From JBCCEJ01 sp039030335 (GTDB lineage Bacteria > Pseudomonadota > Gammaproteobacteria > HK1): DNA of 64,000 nucleotides. The stretch covers positions 1-64,000 of the forward strand of contig JBCCEJ010000011.1 of assembly GCA_039030335.1 (NCBI GenBank), read 5' to 3'. How positions within the stretch are numbered: the stretch's first letter is position 1; the number at the start of each line of letters is the position of its first letter. Positions 33,674 to 42,229 of the stretch are shown here, one piece after another. The translations under genes and the position numbers were made by a program. The notes beneath the pieces are model-generated. The model saw nothing but the letters and a program-made list of their open reading frames with translations. It was not told the origin of the DNA and made no database searches.

Positions 33674-35116
33674 CTAGCTCCGGAAAAAGCCCATCAAACC
33701 TTCCCAGAACGTTTCCTGTTTCTTGTCGATGAAGGTTTCGAGCGCCGCCAGGCCCCGATGCCCTGGGGCAACCTGCCGCCCCAGGGCGATGTACACGCGC
33801 GACTGTCGAAAGTTGCTGCGCGAGTACTCCTGCTCAGCCAGCACCACGTAACGCTCCGCGATCTGGCCGAAACCCTGGTGTGCCAACTGGTTGTTTGGGT
33901 CCAACGCCAGCAGACGGCTGTAGTAGTAATAAGCGTTGTCCGCCGGAGGCGAGGTCAGACGGTCTGATTCCAGCGCATTTCGGGCCAGCCACTCCAGCGC
34001 GCGGATCACTTCCTGAATGGGTGGCGCGGCAGGGTTCGGCTGCGCGAGCGCCGCGGCTGGCTGAGCGGACGTGCCGGATGGAGACGGGGCGGTAGCGACC
34101 GGCGAGCGGCCGATGGTCGCGGTGATCGGCGGTGCCAGAACCACCGTTGAACTCTGCAATGTGCGCGCGTACAGCCAGAAGCTCATGAAGCCCATGGCAA
34201 ACAAACCGACGCCGCCAAGCGTCATCCACACGGCGCGCATCGAACGACGGGTACCGCCGGGCGGCGGATGTAGGGCAACCGACGCCTGCGTACGTTCGCC
34301 CACTTCGGGTTGATTCAGGACCGCTTCGCGGGCCTGTAGCTCTTCGACCTCAGCAACCAGTTCGGTCGCCCCGCCGACCCGCTCTTCGCGGTCTTTCGCC
34401 ATCAGCCGGGTCAGCAGTGGCTGAAAGCGTTCCAGATCGGCCGGCAGCGTCGGAAGCGGCGACTGCAGGTGCTGCATGATGATCTTGATAGCTGATTCGG
34501 CTTCGTAAGGCCGCTCGCCTGTCAGCATCTCGTAGAAGATCACACCGAGGCTGTAGATGTCCGTGCGCCCGTCGACTTTGCGCCCTTCAGACTGTTCGGG
34601 GCTCATGTAGAACGGGCTACCGAGAATGGTGCCGGTCGACGTCAGCTCGGAGTCCAGCTGCACTGATTTGGCGATGCCGAAGTCGCTGAGGAGCGGGGTC
34701 CCGTCACGCCGGAACAGAATGTTCGCGGGCTTCACATCGCGATGGATGATGCCGTGCTCGTGTGCGTGCTCGAGCGCGCTGCCGATCCGCACGAGCAGTT
34801 CCAGACACACGCTCGGTGGAAAAGCCCCGTTCAGGCGCGATTTCAGGTCGCCCCCGTCCACGTATTCCATCGCGATGTAGAGCACATCCTCGGTGCGCCC
34901 GATGTCGTAGATGGTAATGATGTGCGGATGGCGGATGGACGCGACGATGCGCCCTTCGTTCAGGAAGCGTTCGGCAAACTCGCTGGATTCGGCTTCCGCC
35001 GTGCTCATGGTTTTGAGCACGACATCGCGCCCGAGCGACTCCTGGGTGGCCAGGTACACGGTACCCATGCCTCCCTTGCCGATCGTACGCTTTACGTTAT
35101 AGCCGGTGACTTCCAT
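33674..35116 (-). CDS. Membrane-anchored Hanks-type serine/threonine kinase with C-terminal TPR-like region
   Basis: 480 residues. The kinase domain (1-265) is complete: glycine loop IGKGGMGTVY, Lys35, HRDVKPAN (Asp127), SDFGIAK (145-150) and GSPFYMSPEQ, predicting an active kinase. One membrane helix (about 294-316) follows, then a Pro/Ala linker and a ~110-residue helical segment resembling tetratricopeptide repeats (AYYYYSRLLALDPNNQLAHQ). No PASTA or other ligand-binding domain is seen. Orphan gene with no phosphatase beside it; substrates unknown. Confidence 0.93.
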   Translation of the reverse strand: MEVTGYNVKRTIGKGGMGTVYLATQESLGRDVVLKTMSTAEAESSEFAERFLNEGRIVASIRHPHIITIYDIGRTEDVLYIAMEYVDGGDLKSRLNGAFPPSVCLELLVRIGSALEHAHEHGIIHRDVKPANILFRRDGTPLLSDFGIAKSVQLDSELTSTGTILGSPFYMSPEQSEGRKVDGRTDIYSLGVIFYEMLTGERPYEAESAIKIIMQHLQSPLPTLPADLERFQPLLTRLMAKDREERVGGATELVAEVEELQAREAVLNQPEVGERTQASVALHPPPGGTRRSMRAVWMTLGGVGLFAMGFMSFWLYARTLQSSTVVLAPPITATIGRSPVATAPSPSGTSAQPAAALAQPNPAAPPIQEVIRALEWLARNALESDRLTSPPADNAYYYYSRLLALDPNNQLAHQGFGQIAERYVVLAEQEYSRSNFRQSRVYIALGRQVAPGHRGLAALETFIDKKQETFWEGLMGFFRS

Positions 35117-35408
35117 CCCACCGCATTATAGTCGTGCGGGTACCACCTCGTGCGGCTGTCCTGCCGCTCGATCACACCCCGAATGTGAACTGGCGCACCA
35201 TATTCGTGTGTTCTACCACGAATCTGGTAAATCTGGTCCGGAATCTGTTGATTTTTCTCAGCTTCACAGCTGTTTGGGATCTTGCTTCCGGTTGTGCCAG
35301 CCAGTAGATCTCTGGGGAAAGACCGCCTGACCCGCCTGACGCGCCGACCCGCGGGCGCGCGTCGTCTTGCGTGAAGCCGGCTCGGGATTTCGCATGTCGG
35401 ACGAACCT
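35117..35408. other. Intergenic region without a recognisable gene
   Basis: 292 bp between two minus-strand genes. It should hold the promoter of the kinase gene. A 7-bp GC inverted repeat (GACGCGC/GCGCGTC, 35338-35363) has no T-run. Short ORFs here show no conserved wording. Confidence 0.5.
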
Positions 35409-36458
35409 CTAGTAGCCGGTTTCCCAGTCGATCTGATAGCGCAGGGCCTGGCCGGCGCGCAGGCGTTGCAGGTTGTCCACGAACAGGGCCATGTCACCGC
35501 GCCTGCTGTAGTCGGTCTTGTTTGACGTATGCGGAGTCAGCAATACGTTGGGATGCCGCCAGAGCGCTGGTGGCGGTGGGCCGTCGAATTCGCCGACGAA
35601 CACATCCAGAACGGCGCCGCGCAGATGTCCGCTGTCGAGGGCGTTGAGCAGCGCTGACTCGTCGATGATCTCGCCGCGCGCAACGTTGGCGATGACCGCG
35701 CCGGGTCGCATCGCATCGAATGCGGACGCATCCAGCAGATGGGTCGTCTCCGGGGTCCACTGGCAGCAGACTGCGACGAAATCCGCGCGGGCGAGCTGAT
35801 CTGGCAGCGTCTCCGGCCCTCCGATGGTCTCGAAGCCGTCGGCGGCGAGCGTATCGTCGGCCGTGCCAGCCGACCGTCGTGTGCCGATGACCTGCATGCC
35901 GAGCGCGCTGCCAAGCCTGCCGACGGCGCGCCCGATGCCGCCGGCACCGATAATGCAGAGCGTTTTCCCGGCAAGGCTGGTGATCCGGTAGCGCCGGAAA
36001 TCGAACACACCCTCGCGGCGATCGCGCTCTGCCTGATCGAAGCCTTTGGCGAAATAGCTGAAGCCGCTTATCGCGTATTCGGCGATGGCCAGGACCTCCC
36101 CGTGCCCTCTCGATGTGGTGACCGGTACATCGCGTCCCCAGATGTCCCCGGCGCGCAGGTTCGAAGCGCCTGCCGGGCGCTGGTGCAACCATCTGAGGCG
36201 AGGCGCGCGCGCGTGCAGGTCGCGCGGAAACGGAAAGCCGCAGATGACGACCTCGGCGTCGGCGAGTAGGGCATCGCGTTCGTCGCGGCTTCCGCAACCC
36301 GCGCCGCCTACGTAGCGGGACACGGTCGCCGGTGGCCAGGTGTCGACGAACTCTCCATCGAACCAACCGCCTGCGTCGACCAGACGGATGTCTGGCGCCA
36401 CTGCCTCGACGGCCTCGCGATCAGATGCGGCTACCGGGGTCAGGCTGACGATCTTCAT
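35409..36458 (-). CDS. D-2-hydroxyacid dehydrogenase family protein
   Basis: 349 residues. NAD(P)-binding loop IIGAGGIGRAVGRLGSALGM with the following basic residues (GTRRSAG, suggesting NADP), catalytic Arg in NVARGEIIDE, Glu in LDVFVGE and His in LLTPHTSN. It reduces 2-keto acids or oxidises D-2-hydroxy acids; substrate unknown. Probably the distal gene of a unit with the CoA transferase (43 bp gap). Confidence 0.9.
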   Translation of the reverse strand: MKIVSLTPVAASDREAVEAVAPDIRLVDAGGWFDGEFVDTWPPATVSRYVGGAGCGSRDERDALLADAEVVICGFPFPRDLHARAPRLRWLHQRPAGASNLRAGDIWGRDVPVTTSRGHGEVLAIAEYAISGFSYFAKGFDQAERDRREGVFDFRRYRITSLAGKTLCIIGAGGIGRAVGRLGSALGMQVIGTRRSAGTADDTLAADGFETIGGPETLPDQLARADFVAVCCQWTPETTHLLDASAFDAMRPGAVIANVARGEIIDESALLNALDSGHLRGAVLDVFVGEFDGPPPPALWRHPNVLLTPHTSNKTDYSRRGDMALFVDNLQRLRAGQALRYQIDWETGY

Positions 36459-36501
36459 GGCGATGCTGCGCTCCGTTCTGCCGGTGCCGCACCCCCGACC
36501 G

Positions 36502-37662
36502 CTATTCCGCGGCGTCGCGGTCGGTGGCGAGCCAGTCTGCTGAGACTTCGTCGTTGTGCTGGCCGAGCAGCGGTGCAGAGCGCCGCACGCCCCCGGGGGT
36601 ATCAGACAGCTTCACGGTTACGCCGAGCGTGCGGGTTTCGCCGGCGCTCGGGTGTTCGACTGGTGCAACCATGTCCCGGGCGAGCGCTTGCGGGTCGGCC
36701 AGCGCCTCCACATGATTCATAACCGGGCCGGCCGGGATACCGGCAGCTTCGAACGCGGCGCACCAGTGCGCTGTCGACTGCTTCTGGAAGTACGGCGTCA
36801 TCGCTGCGACGAGGTCTGCGACATTCGCTACGCGATCGGCTTTGGCGATGAAACGCGGGTCCTCTACCAGTTGCTGACAACTCAGAATTTCGCACGCCTG
36901 TTGCCAGAACCGGTCGTTCGCGCAGCCGACGGTAATGTAGCTGTCGGCAGTCGGAAAGAGCTGGTATGGCGCACTGCCGCGGTGACCCTGGCCGAGCCGC
37001 TGCGGTACTTCACCGGTGGCAAACACCGACGCCGCTTCGTAGACACCGAGCGACAAGCCGGCCTCGAACAGGGAGGTGTCTACGTGCTGCCCCCGTCCCG
37101 TACGTTCCCGCGCCGCCAGCGCTGTCAGGATGCCGATGGCGCCGTGCATGCCGGCCGTCAGATCGGTGACGGGTACGGGGATTCGGTACGGCGGCCCATC
37201 AGGCGGGCCGTTTACACTCATCAGGCCACTCATGCCGCACGCGATAAGGTCGAATCCGCCACGCGGCCCATACGGTCCGGTCTGCCCGAAACCTGAGATC
37301 GAGCAGTAGACGAGTCGGGGATTGAGCTTTGCGACGTCGTCGTAGCCGAGCCCGAGACGCGCGGCAGTGCCTGGCTTGAAGTTCTCGATCATGACGTCCG
37401 CCACGGCCACCAGGGCTCTTAGTTGGGCGAGATCTTCCGGATCCTTGAGATTCAGAGCGAGGGACCGTTTGTTGCGGTTCCAGAGCATGAACGGCGCACT
37501 TTCTCCGCCTATGAAAGGCGGTGTTTGGCGCATGTCTTCGCCACCATCGGGGCGTTCGACCTTGACGACGTCGGCACCGTGGTCGGCCAGGATCATGGCG
37601 CAGTAGGGTCCGGACAGATGGGTGGTGAGGTCGAGAACCTTGAGGTGGGAGAGGGCACTCAT
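36502..37662 (-). CDS. CaiB/BaiF family (class III) CoA transferase
   Basis: 386 residues. Moves CoA between carboxylic acids through a mixed anhydride on an Asp. N-terminus VLDLTTHLSGPYCAMILADHGADVVKVERP, then NRNKRSLALNLK, VMIENFKPGTAARLGLGY, SGFGQTGPYGPRGGFD and PVTDLTAGMHGAIGIL (Asp in VTDL is the likely nucleophile). The start ATG 37662 has AGGA 9 nt upstream. Substrate unknown; fits a catabolic district where free acids are activated. Confidence 0.93.
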   Translation of the reverse strand: MSALSHLKVLDLTTHLSGPYCAMILADHGADVVKVERPDGGEDMRQTPPFIGGESAPFMLWNRNKRSLALNLKDPEDLAQLRALVAVADVMIENFKPGTAARLGLGYDDVAKLNPRLVYCSISGFGQTGPYGPRGGFDLIACGMSGLMSVNGPPDGPPYRIPVPVTDLTAGMHGAIGILTALAARERTGRGQHVDTSLFEAGLSLGVYEAASVFATGEVPQRLGQGHRGSAPYQLFPTADSYITVGCANDRFWQQACEILSCQQLVEDPRFIAKADRVANVADLVAAMTPYFQKQSTAHWCAAFEAAGIPAGPVMNHVEALADPQALARDMVAPVEHPSAGETRTLGVTVKLSDTPGGVRRSAPLLGQHNDEVSADWLATDRDAAE

Positions 37663-37753
37663 TGGGGCGTTCCTGTGTCGCGGCGTCATCGCCAGTCATG
37701 TTAGCAGCCGGCCACCGGTACGCGAGCTGCCTCGGTGCGGCGCCGGGCCGCCG

Positions 37754-39076
37754 CTAGGTCAAATCCAGATCCAGCACGGTACGTGCCGCCGCGAGCAATG
37801 TGTCATCGGCATACCGGCGGCTCGCCAGCTGCAGGCCGAGGGGCAGCCCGGCGCTGTCGCGTCTCAACGGTAGCGTAATCGCCGGTGTGTGCAGGCTGGT
37901 CCACGGCATGTTGAAGTTGGCGCTACCGGTATGGCCGAGACCGGCAGGCGCCGCGCCAGGTGCGGCTGGCGTGACCACGAAGTCCACCGCGTCAAATGCG
38001 CCATCGAGCTGCACGCGCGCGGCCGCGAGACGGCGCTGACCCGCCACGTAGTCGGCGTGCGTGTGCGTCAGGCCATCCGTCATCCGGCCATCACGCAGGA
38101 TCGGACTCAGTCGGTCCATGGCATGCAGGCGTTCGTAGGCGAGCGTTCGCGCGAACTCGTATCCGCTGACGGCTACGTTGGCTTTCACGAGGTCGACGAA
38201 TGCGCCGTTCTCATCAAAGTCCACACGCGTCGCGCCAGCCCGCTCCAGCGCGCGTGCCGTGTCCTCGACCAGCTGCTGCATGTCGGCACTGGCCTCGTCC
38301 CAGAACGGGGTCGGGCAAATGGCGAATTTCAACGTTTTCGCCTCGGGTGCCGCCAGCGCTGGCAGGCTCGCGTCCATCAGCGCGCGGCGTGCCAGGACCA
38401 GATCATCGACCGCGCGGGCCATGATGCCAACGGTATCGAAGCTCGGTGTATTCGGCAGGACACCGGTGACATTGATGTCGCCGAAGGTTGGCTTGTAACC
38501 GATGACACCGCAGTACGCTGCTGGCCGGATGACCGATCCGGTCGTCTGCGTCCCGAATGCGATCGGCGCGAGGCCGTTCGCGACGGCGGCGGCCGATCCG
38601 CTCGACGAGCCGCCTGGCGTGTGACCGGTATGCCAGGGATTGGCCGTGGCGCCAGGGTGTCTGTGCGCGAACTCGGTGGTAACCGTCTTGCCGAGCGTCG
38701 TGGCCCCGGCGAGACTCATGAGCGCGACGCAGGCGGCGTCCCGCGCCGGTTGCACGCCTTCATGAATCGGGCTCCCATAACCCGTTGGCAGCGCAGCGGT
38801 GTCGATGTTGTCCTTGTACGCAACGAGTACGCCGGCAAGCGGTGAGCGCTCGGCGCGTAGATCCGCGGCGCGGGCGGCGGCCAGCGTATAGTCCGGATCC
38901 ACGTGCTTGAAAGCCTGAATGTCGCCATCGCGCTCCGCGATCCGCTCGAGGGCTCTCGCCGTGAGCGCTTCTACGGTGGTTTCGGCACGCGCAACAGCGG
39001 CCACCGCCTCGGTTGCCGTCATCACATCGTGGTCTTCCGAAAGGCTGTTGGCGGACGCGGTTGGCGTGACCTGCAT
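37754..39076 (-). CDS. Amidase signature family hydrolase
   Basis: 440 residues. Ser-cisSer-Lys catalytic apparatus is visible: Lys in LVAYKDNIDT, the glycine/serine motif TPGGSSSGSAAAVANGLAP and FGTQTTGSVIRPAAYCGVIGYKP. Members hydrolyse carboxamides, allophanate, N-acyl amino acids or Gln-tRNA; this one lacks GatA context, so a small-molecule amide is likely. GGGGA precedes ATG 39076. It is divergent from the gamma-glutamyltransferase-like gene with only 51 bp between start codons, so the two probably share a control region. Confidence 0.92.
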   Translation of the reverse strand: MQVTPTASANSLSEDHDVMTATEAVAAVARAETTVEALTARALERIAERDGDIQAFKHVDPDYTLAAARAADLRAERSPLAGVLVAYKDNIDTAALPTGYGSPIHEGVQPARDAACVALMSLAGATTLGKTVTTEFAHRHPGATANPWHTGHTPGGSSSGSAAAVANGLAPIAFGTQTTGSVIRPAAYCGVIGYKPTFGDINVTGVLPNTPSFDTVGIMARAVDDLVLARRALMDASLPALAAPEAKTLKFAICPTPFWDEASADMQQLVEDTARALERAGATRVDFDENGAFVDLVKANVAVSGYEFARTLAYERLHAMDRLSPILRDGRMTDGLTHTHADYVAGQRRLAAARVQLDGAFDAVDFVVTPAAPGAAPAGLGHTGSANFNMPWTSLHTPAITLPLRRDSAGLPLGLQLASRRYADDTLLAAARTVLDLDLT

Positions 39077-39127
39077 GGCGCTTATCCCCGATACTTCGCG
39101 CTTATTTCTCGCGAGGAAGCTTCAGCG

Positions 39128-40843
39128 ATGTCCGTAGTACCTGCAACCGTTGGCTATCAACACGTTGTTGCCGCGGGCCACGAGTTGGCCGCACAGGCCG
39201 CGTTCGAGGTCCTCGAGGCGGGTGGCAACGCCGTTGATGCCGGCGTGGCGGCCGTCCTGTCACTCGGTGTGCTGTACAGCGATCAGGTCAGTATCGCAGG
39301 CGTCGCGCCGATGTTGATCTACAGCGCCGAGACGCGGCAGCTCATCACGATCGACGGGCTCGGCGGGTGGCCGGCAAGCCTGGATGTCGACGACTTCATC
39401 GCGCGGCATAACGGCACGATTCCGCTCGGCGTACGCCGCACGGTGATTCCCGCTGCACCGGCGGCCGTAATCAAGGCGCTGGAACTGTTCGGGACAATGC
39501 GCTTCGCCGATGTCGCGGAGCGTGCGGCGCAGTACGCCGAACGCGGCTTTGCACGGCATCCGGTCATGCTGGAATACGTTGCCCAATACGCGGATTGTTA
39601 TCGCGAGTTTCCGGATAACGTCGACATCTGGTTGCCGGGCGGTGAAGTGCCGCCGCCAGGGAGTTTGCTCGTGCAGCCGGATCTCGGCCGCACGCTGCGC
39701 TATCTCATCGATGAGGACCGGGCAGCCGGGCGTCGTGAGGCGGGTCTGGCCGCGGTGCGTAGCGCCTTCTACGCGGGCGATCTCGCAAGCGCAATTCTGC
39801 GTCATCAGCGGGAACACGACGGCATGTTGAGCGAGTCGGACCTGCAGCGCTTCGACGTGCGCCTGCTGCCGACGGAGCAACGTACGCTGCATTTCGGCGG
39901 GCGCGATGTCGTCGTGCACAGCTGTGGCGCCTGGTCCCAGGGGCCGATCATGCTGGAGGCCCTGTCCATGTTGCAGCATCTGAACCTCGAGGCCATGGAG
40001 TACGGCTCCAGCGCCTACTTCCACACCGTCGCGGAAGTGTTGAAGCTCGCGCTGGCCGATCGCGAGGGTTATCTGGGCGATCCCGACTTCGTACCGGTGC
40101 CGGTCACCGACCTCATCAGTGCGAGCTACGGGTATCAGCGTTCGCGTGCGGTCGATCCCCGGCGCGCGACGCCGGGAATGCCCGCCCCGGGCGCTATCGA
40201 GGGTTATGCCCCGTACCTCGCACCCGAAGTCGTGCGCACCGCACCCGAGCGACTGCCGGCGGATACCTCGATCGTCACCGTCATCGATCAGCGCGGCAAT
40301 GCGATCTGCATCACCCCATCCGATACCAGCTGGGATACACCGGTCGTGCCGGGTACCGGGCTCGCGATCTCTTCGCGCGGTCAACAGTCGTGGGCCGTCA
40401 AGGGGCATCCGTCTTGCCTGGCGCCGGGTAAACGTCCCCGGTTGACCCCCAATCCTTGTTTCGCCCAGGTCCCGGGTGAATGGATCATGCCGTTCGGCAC
40501 GCCGGGTGGCGATCAGCAGGTTCAGGCCAATGTGCAGATGCTGTTGTCGCATCTGCAGTTCGGCATGCCGCTGCAGGATGCTATCGAAGCACCGCGACTG
40601 ATCACACACAGCCAGCCGGACAGCTTCGCACCGCATGCCTGCACACCGGGGCGCGTAACCATCGAAGGGCGGGTGGACGCGGCCGTCGTCGCCGGCATGG
40701 CCGAGCGCGGTCACCAGATGGAACATCTGGCCGACTGGACGCACGCCGTCGCGGGTCTTTGCGCCGTGCGCAAGGATCTGCGCACCGGACAGATGGTGGG
40801 AGGTGCCGATCCCCGGCGCATGAGTCGCGCCATCGGCTGGTAG
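39128..40843 (+). CDS. Gamma-glutamyltransferase family protein (Ntn hydrolase)
   Basis: 571 residues. The N-terminus VVAAGHELAAQAAFEVLEAGGNAVDAGVAA is characteristic. The autoprocessing site resembles GGT: ADTSIVTVIDQRGNAI, placing the new N-terminal nucleophile at Thr380, so a ~379 + 192 residue heterodimer is predicted. PFGTPGGDQQVQANVQML matches the oxyanion GG region. No signal peptide is evident from the ATG at 39128, so it may be cytosolic, unlike classical periplasmic GGT. It could open gamma-glutamyl or other amides. The frame's 75-codon upstream extension lies over the amidase and is spurious. Confidence 0.9.
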   Translation: MSVVPATVGYQHVVAAGHELAAQAAFEVLEAGGNAVDAGVAAVLSLGVLYSDQVSIAGVAPMLIYSAETRQLITIDGLGGWPASLDVDDFIARHNGTIPLGVRRTVIPAAPAAVIKALELFGTMRFADVAERAAQYAERGFARHPVMLEYVAQYADCYREFPDNVDIWLPGGEVPPPGSLLVQPDLGRTLRYLIDEDRAAGRREAGLAAVRSAFYAGDLASAILRHQREHDGMLSESDLQRFDVRLLPTEQRTLHFGGRDVVVHSCGAWSQGPIMLEALSMLQHLNLEAMEYGSSAYFHTVAEVLKLALADREGYLGDPDFVPVPVTDLISASYGYQRSRAVDPRRATPGMPAPGAIEGYAPYLAPEVVRTAPERLPADTSIVTVIDQRGNAICITPSDTSWDTPVVPGTGLAISSRGQQSWAVKGHPSCLAPGKRPRLTPNPCFAQVPGEWIMPFGTPGGDQQVQANVQMLLSHLQFGMPLQDAIEAPRLITHSQPDSFAPHACTPGRVTIEGRVDAAVVAGMAERGHQMEHLADWTHAVAGLCAVRKDLRTGQMVGGADPRRMSRAIGW

Positions 40844-40963
40844 CACGCCTCCGCGCCCGGACGTGCCCGACGCCTGACCGTACCGGTCGGCCTTATTTTC
40901 CCAGTCCGCGGGACGCGCGCGGCAACCACTGCGCCGAACGCCTCGGCGCCGCAGGAGAGCAAT

Positions 40964-42208
40964 TTGAACGCACGTGTCCATGCACGGATCACCGATAGCG
41001 CCGTACACGTCCCGAATGTGGCAGTCTCGGCGGCGCCCGAATATCCGGGTGAGCTCGACGCGTCGCTGTCGACGGCAGAGGCGGCGAGCGCGCGTAGCGA
41101 GATCGAGACGTGGCCGGGTTACGCGCCCACGCCCTGTGTTGCGCTTCCCGGCCTGGCCGCGCATTTGCAGCTTGGCGCGCTGCACTACAAAGACGAAGGC
41201 GGGCGGTTCGGGCTCGGCAGCTTCAAAGCACTCGGCGGCGCATACGCGGTGTTTCGGGTATTGGCCGATGCGGTGCGGGATGCGACCGGAGACTACCCGG
41301 AAGCGGCCGCGCTCGCCGCCGGAGCACTCCAGGAGGTTACGCGCTCCTTCACGGTTTGCTGTGCAACGGATGGCAACCACGGCCGCGCGGTTGCCTGGGG
41401 CGCGCAACAGTTCGGCTGCCAGGCAGTTATCTTTGTCCACGAGACGGTCAGTGAAGGCCGTGTCGAGGCCATGGCCCGGTACGGCGCCGAAGTCATCCGC
41501 CATCCCGGCAACTACGATGAGACGGTCGCCCGCGCCGCCGAAGATGCAGCGGCGAACGGCTGGACCGTCGTATCCGACACCGCCTGGCCTGGGTATATGG
41601 AAATTCCGCGGTATGTCATGCACGGCTACTGCCTGATGTGCGCCGAGGCTTTGCGACAGCTTGGTGAACCTCCGACCCATGTGCTGGTGCCGGCCGGTGT
41701 GGGCGGCGTGGCGGCCGCGGTGACGGCGGCCACGTGGTGGGCCTTTCATGCCGACCGGCCGCGCATCATCGTCGTCGAGCCTGACAACGCAGCATGTCTG
41801 ATGGAAAGTGCCGCCGCGGGCGAGCTCACGGCGTTGCACGGCGACATCGAGACCGTCATGGCCGGGCTCTCCTGCGGCGAGCCATCACCACTCGCCTGGC
41901 CCGTACTGCACGCTGGCGCTCACGATTTCGTAGCGGTATCGGATGCCGAGGCGGTAGAAGCCATGCGCACCCTGGCCAACCCGGTGGGCGATGACGCGGC
42001 GGTGGTGTCGGGTGAATCGGCCGCCAGCACGATCGCGGTGCTCGAGAAGGCCCTCCGGGCGCCCTCCCTGCGTGACGCATTGCAACTTACCGGCGACTCG
42101 AGGGTTCTCGCATTCGGAACGGAAGGGGATACCGACCCCGTGCTCTACGAGTCACTGGTGGGGCGAACTGCCGATGCGGTGCGCGGTAAGTCGAGTGCCG
42201 CGCAGTGA
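40964..42208 (+). CDS. Diaminopropionate ammonia-lyase
   Basis: 414 residues, fold-type II PLP enzyme of the DpaL/YgeX group. It splits 2,3-diaminopropionate to pyruvate and two ammonia. Lys88 in FGLGSFKALGGAYAV binds PLP; CCATDGNHGRAVAWGA, TAWPGYMEIPRYVMHGY and the phosphate loop VPAGVGGVAAAV are diagnostic. Starts at TTG 40964, supported by AGGAGAG 5-6 nt upstream. It follows the gamma-glutamyltransferase gene on the same strand (120 bp) and is likely its functional partner. Confidence 0.93.
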   Translation: MNARVHARITDSAVHVPNVAVSAAPEYPGELDASLSTAEAASARSEIETWPGYAPTPCVALPGLAAHLQLGALHYKDEGGRFGLGSFKALGGAYAVFRVLADAVRDATGDYPEAAALAAGALQEVTRSFTVCCATDGNHGRAVAWGAQQFGCQAVIFVHETVSEGRVEAMARYGAEVIRHPGNYDETVARAAEDAAANGWTVVSDTAWPGYMEIPRYVMHGYCLMCAEALRQLGEPPTHVLVPAGVGGVAAAVTAATWWAFHADRPRIIVVEPDNAACLMESAAAGELTALHGDIETVMAGLSCGEPSPLAWPVLHAGAHDFVAVSDAEAVEAMRTLANPVGDDAAVVSGESAASTIAVLEKALRAPSLRDALQLTGDSRVLAFGTEGDTDPVLYESLVGRTADAVRGKSSAAQ

Positions 42209-42229
42209 ACTGAACACGCAGCCGTTCGA

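Noticed and set aside
39260..41839. 859-codon open frame on the minus strand
   Set aside because: It lies antisense to the gamma-glutamyltransferase-like and ammonia-lyase genes and has low-complexity, Arg/His/Asp-rich composition typical of GC-rich shadow frames.
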